The notes under the pieces were generated by a model that had not been told where the DNA came from, did not search any database, and was given only the letters and a program-made list of their open reading frames with translations. From assembly GCF_027244095.1 (NCBI RefSeq), contig NC_069660.1, positions 136,885,834-136,949,833 on the forward strand: a stretch of 64,000 bases of DNA, written 5' to 3'. Source of the DNA: Hemicordylus capensis. Taxonomy: Eukaryota > Chordata > Lepidosauria > Squamata > Cordylidae. Position numbers and translations under genes: made by a program. Shown here in pieces: positions 47,701 to 53,700 of the stretch (position 1 is the stretch's first letter; every line of letters begins with the position of its first letter).

Positions 47701-50700
47701 GCAGAGAAAGTTTAATGCTGCCCACAAAGGCCTAGAGTTTGAAGATGCTTCAACAAAGCTGTGATGATCCTCATTGTCAAAAGACAATGGGTGAAATGCA
47801 TCAACAAAGAGGTATCCCCTTTGTTGACTCATAGAAATAAATAGGCAGTCAAGACCATTAGTGTAGTCTTTAGTCCAAATCCAGATTAACAACCAGACTG
47901 AAATGGGTTGAGGAAAAGTGTTGTTAAGCCAATGTATGCTTAACATAGTATCAAATAATGCTGCAATTTCCAAATCAGATTAAAAAGGTACCTGTCTTTG
48001 CCTTCTTTGAAGGTGAAGGCTGGCTTCTTCCTCCAGCATTTATGGATTGGATGGTGATTTTATACAGTGTAGCAGCCTTCAACCCTGTGACAGTGCCTGG
48101 AGAATTTGTGACTATTGTTTCAATGAATGACTCTCCATCCCGTGCTGTCAGCAAGTAACTGGATGCTCCTGTGACAGCTGCCCATTCCACTGTGATACTG
48201 TTACTCAGTTTTGAATAAGCTTGTTCAATAGCAGGGATCTCAGGAGCTTAAAAAGGCGGGGGGGGGGGAGAGAACATGGTCATTTTACAATCAACAGACA
48301 TCTCAACATTCAAGGGCATGACTTGTGCATTATGGCAAATTATTCCATGAGCATCACCTCAGAAAGGTGTGCTTTTGATGAGTTCCTTTTTACATCTTCT
48401 GTTCTGTTGGTAGCATGTTTTAATTTAGCAGGGTCAGACAACATTCTTGCAGATGAATAGGAACATGGGGAGGGCCATATCTGACACACATGTACTCCAT
48501 TCTCATGGAGAATGTTTTAGCTCCATCAGAATCCAGGAGGTTGGCACAGCCTTGCTTCAGGTTTAGGGACAAGAGGGGAAAGGGGATTTTGCTGGTTATT
48601 AGAGCACAGTGGTCTTGTGTGGCTCCCTCTCCATGTGGTTTTGTGCCATGTGACACAGTGCTGCTCTTCCATGTATAGTGTCTACTGGTAGCCACTGGAT
48701 CACTGTCGATTCAGGGTACTGGTACCAGTATAAAGAGAGTTTGGGTTCTGCTTGTCATCCTAGTGTAACATCCAGGTCATGAGATCATGCTGGAGCATGA
48801 TGCAATACATATTCTCCATACAGTATGTAAGATGAAACCCTACATCAGATTCATAGACCACAGAAGGCCTGTGCAACCCCCAGGAACATATTTCTGCAAG
48901 CAAAAAAGACTTTTAGAGGGAGGGGAGAGAAGCGAAAATCCCTTCCCCATCCCCTTCCACCTGCACTACGATGAAGAATAAGCCTTCACTGCAGGTATGC
49001 TACCATCTTTCTGTGAAGGTACAACCCTTCTTCCACTCTCCTATGGCTGCACAACACATAGGCCACTGACTCACACAGTAGCATAGAGAGTGGGTGTCTC
49101 TTAGGTTTGGTCATCCTCATTCTTAAAAGGAAACCTTCCTAGGTGTAAGAATGAAATTAGCACTCCTATTTTAATTCAGAGGAAAAGTGTCTATGAGAAT
49201 TTGGGGGACACTGAGTTACAGTGAAAATGGAGAAGAATTAACAAAATGGATGTATGTGATCTAAAACATATGGAAAGCCAATATGGTCTGGCAGTTCATG
49301 TCAGACTAGGGTTATTGCAGGCCTGGGTTGAAATTTCTATATAGGTGTATTGGTTAGTGGTGTCATACTGAGACCATGAACTGAAATCTCTTCTTAGTCT
49401 GAAGCCCACTGGGTGATGTTGAACCAATCACCATCTCTCAGCCTAACCTACCTCACAAGCTTGTTGTGAGGACAGAAGGGGGAGAAGAGAATCTGTGTAT
49501 GTCATCCTGACCCCCTGGAGAAAAGGTAGGATAAAATAAAATAATTATTTTTTAAAATGGCAAGGCATCCAAAGTGTAAGCTGACCTTGAAATCAGCTAG
49601 CAGTTTCTTAGCAAATAGAATAGGGTTTCAGAGACCTTGGCAATATTACAGGAGCTGTACTTCCACAAACATGGTGAGTGTTTCTTGAACAATATGCCTA
49701 CTGTGTTAAGCCAAGACTTTCTTTCAGTCAGTGCAAATCAGCCAGCTAGTCAGTCATGTGCCCTTTTATAGCATCCATAATGTTGTGAAGCATTATTGAA
49801 TAAAAGAATGTAGCTAGCAGTTAGTAAGGAATGAGGAAGAAAATACTCAGATCTCGCATATTTCTTGAAGTAAGGTATTGCCACTGCATTGCAAATGTGT
49901 TTTTCATTAAAATAACCACTGAACATTTCAGTGATAAAATAAAATATATAGAATTACAGTGGTCCCTCTACTTACAAAATTAATCCGTTCCGAATGCACA
50001 TTTGTAAGTCGAAAAATTCGTAAGTCGAAAAGCGGTTTCCCATAGGAATGCATTGGGAACGGATTAATGCGTTCCGGAGCCTAGAAAAAAGACCCAGACC
50101 CCCAGTAAGGCTTGAAAACTGCACAGGAACATTTCTTTTCAAGAATAAACAGGCAGTAAACAGGCAGGCAAGTCAAGGAAACCGCATGTAAAATTTGTAA
50201 GTCGAGGAAACCCCATCTAAAAATTTGTAAGTCGAAAAAACCGCATCTAAAACCGGATCTAAAACTGCCGTTTGTAACTCGAAAAATACTTATGTCGAGT
50301 AGTTTGTAAGTCGAGGGACCACTGCATTATATTCAAATAAAGACATACAGCCAATATACGTTTGTTTTTTACATTTAAGAATCCATTATGGGTCCCCAGG
50401 CATTGTTGACCTACAAATCCCATAATCCCTTCAGCTATTGTGGCTGAGGATGATGAGAGATCTAGTCCTGTAATATCTGGGAACCCAAGCCTAGGAACTC
50501 CTGCTTTACACCAATAGGACAGAATAGGTTGGGTGGATTACTTTGTGGGTTTATGCCCCCATTAAGTGCATGAGAAGACTCATGGCAATTGCATATTCTA
50601 GACTTGAGTTTCTCAGATTGGGACACCTAACTCTCTTGCATGGTGTTGGAACTCTTGAAGAAATTGTTTAGAAGAAAGGTCAAGGTTAGAAGGGGTGAGT

Positions 50701-53700
50701 GCAGCTGCTACTTTTTTTTTTTTTTTGCAGACCCACAAGCCTGGGTGAAAGTAAATGAATGGGCAGCCCTTTGGTGAGGTGAGATGGTTGCCTCAAGCAA
50801 CAGATTATTGGGGCAGCAGCAGGGTAGCAAGATGCCCCCTTCACTTCCACTGGAGCAGCTCTCTGGGACAGCTCTGACCCATTTGAGCTTTGCAAGGAAT
50901 GCCTCTCCCCACACTCCTTGCAAAGTCTGATACAAGCATGAGCAGAGAACAGGCTTGCTGCCAGCCTCCCTCCTCCTTGAATCACTTTCAAGGGTCAGTT
51001 TTAAAAGTGGGCTGGCCTTCACCAGGAGGGCAAAGCAGCATTTGACCCCTCACCAACTTGGATCACCCTTGGGATTAACAATGAGAACAGAGAAGGCCTG
51101 GCTGAGTGGAGTGCACTTCAGGGTGTCCAGTGTATTTCCATTCCTTAAATAGCAAAGAGGAAATGGGACTTGAGATTGGCTTGTTATGTGAAGAACCCCT
51201 GAAGGGAGGTTGCAAAACAACAGTACTCTGGAGCAGGGTTTCTTAACCTTGGGCCCCCAGATGTTGTTGGACTACGGCTCCCAGAATCCCCAGCCACAAA
51301 GGCCATGTCTGGGGATTCTGGGAGTTGTAGTCCAACAACATCTGGGGCCCCAAGGTTAAGAAACCCTGCTCTGGAGTATGAAAGGGATAGTTATAGGAAC
51401 TATCCTTCCTCTGAAATTCCAGATGGTTAGTTGTATTAACAAGCAGCAGCAGCAAGAAATTACAGGATTGATGTCTGAACTGAAACTCACCATCTTAAAC
51501 TTGCAGCCTAAAGGATGACACACTGCACTTTAGTCTTAAGCGGCATTACCCAACTGTGGCCAAATAAGAAAACTGCAGCCATACAATGCAGAAGTGTCTT
51601 TACAAGAGGGATTCCCAAAGAGGGATTCTTGAGGCACCTAATGGCACAGTGGGGAAGTAACTTGCCTAGCGAGCAAGAGGTTGCCGATTTGAAACCCCGC
51701 TGGTATGTTTCCCAGACTATGGGAAACACCTATATCAGGCAGCAGCGATATAGGAAGATGCTGAATGGCATCCTCTCATACCACACGGGAGATGGCAATG
51801 GTAAACCCCTCCTGTATTCTACCAAAGACAACAACAGGGCTCTGTGGTCGCCAGGAGCTGACACCGACTCGATAGCACACTTTACTTTACTCCCAACCTT
51901 GGGTCTCCAGGCATTGTTGACCTACAACTCCCATAATCCCTTCAACCATTGTGGATGAGGATGATGGGAGATCTAGTCCTGTAACATCTGGGGACCCAAG
52001 CCTGGGAACTCCTGCTTTACACCAATAGGACAGAACAGGTTGGGTGGATTCCTATGCAGGCAACCTCTAGATCAGAGATGCTTGCAGATGTGCGACCAGG
52101 AGAGTATGTTGTTACTTCTAATCTTTGTCTTTCTCACCATCCTCCTCCCTACCACCCAGAACTCAGCAGGAATCTCATAAACACAGTCTGACTGACTGGC
52201 ATATTGTGCCATACATTTTTGTTGACAACACTCTACTTTATCTGATGCATAAAACATATATTCAGCCTGTGAGTGTGTGTACGTACGTACGTACATACGT
52301 GCAAAAACCACCTTCTCAGTCTAAATAAGTCTTATTCCCAAGACTTTAGCATTTAGCAGTTTGGCAATGTCCAGAAATACAGCCTTTGTCCTTTTTTATT
52401 TCAAAGCTACAGTAGAAAATATTAATATGAGAATGAGACATTTTCTGTAAGCATGCCCAGGGAATAGTATCCCACTTCATAAAAAGAAGCAAAAATTAAA
52501 CCAATTCATTTATTAAACCACCCCACACTTACCTGTTAACTGCATGGTCTGTGCTTCAGCGAGGGTAATGCCATTCTTGTCAATGGCATCCACTCTTACA
52601 TTATAGACACTGTTGGGGGACAGTGGGGCTAGAGTACCTACAACTGTGACATCACTGAAATGGATGGAGACAGAGTGCCCCACTGCATTCATAGGAGTTG
52701 CCATGGCCCTATAAGAAGAGGCTCCTGGAAATTTGGGCCATTGAAGATAAACACTTCTTGATGACACATCATAAATGGTCACAGAGAAGCCTGCAAAACA
52801 TATCCAATCTCTTTAACTTGTAACATAACAGTCCAGTCAGTAGCTATGATCTAGGAGACTGTGGGCATATCAATGGGTTTATTTGTCTTTCCATCTCTTT
52901 TGGAAACCCTGGGATCTGTAGTTCTGCTTCTCTAGCACAAAATTCTCAGCATCTCACCAAATTCCAAGGATTCCTTAGGGATTCCATGTCACATGGAATG
53001 TCTGCTGTGCAGATATACCTGTCTTTCTTCATGTGTTTTGCTGTTACTGCTTTCTATTAATTTGGTTTTAGTTTGTTATAATATTATGTTTCGATTTTAA
53101 CTGCTTTATTTGTATGCAAGCCACTTTGTGGCCCTGTTGAAGCCAAAAGGCAGGGGACACATCACTACTAAATAAATAAATGCAGTTAATGGAAGACACA
53201 TATTTATAGCCTTCAAGATTAGAACTGACCCAGTTACCTATCTGCAAAAGAGGGGGGAAAGTGATCTAGTTCATGTATTTTGGAAGGATGAATGAGATAT
53301 ATTATCTGCCCTTGATTTTTAAAGATATGACCTGGAATACGAATGCTAGTGTGATGTTGTGGTTGTGAGAGAGCTATAACCCATTAAAGCCCTGGCTGAA
53401 ATCTCAGCAGAGCCAGAACTCACTAGATGGCCTTTAAAAAGACACTGTCTTTCATTCTTAGTTTGCTCCCCACATTATGACTATAGTGCAGCTTCACATG
53501 ACTGGGCAAAAGTCAGTAGAAAAACTGGAGGTCCCTGGTGAGGAGGCACCCCCAGTGTGAGCCAGTACTTCTAGCCCTTCCATGTTATGCGAACTTGCCT
53601 GAGCCTGGTTCTCATACCGCATTACTGAGAGTCTACCTTTTCAACTCCAAGATCTCTCTCCTGGTCAGTCACCGACAGCTCAGATCCCATCAGTGTATAT

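Noticed and set aside
52274-52300. Possible CRISPR-like or regulatory direct repeats
   Set aside because: It is a short GTAC microsatellite in a vertebrate intron, with no spacers.
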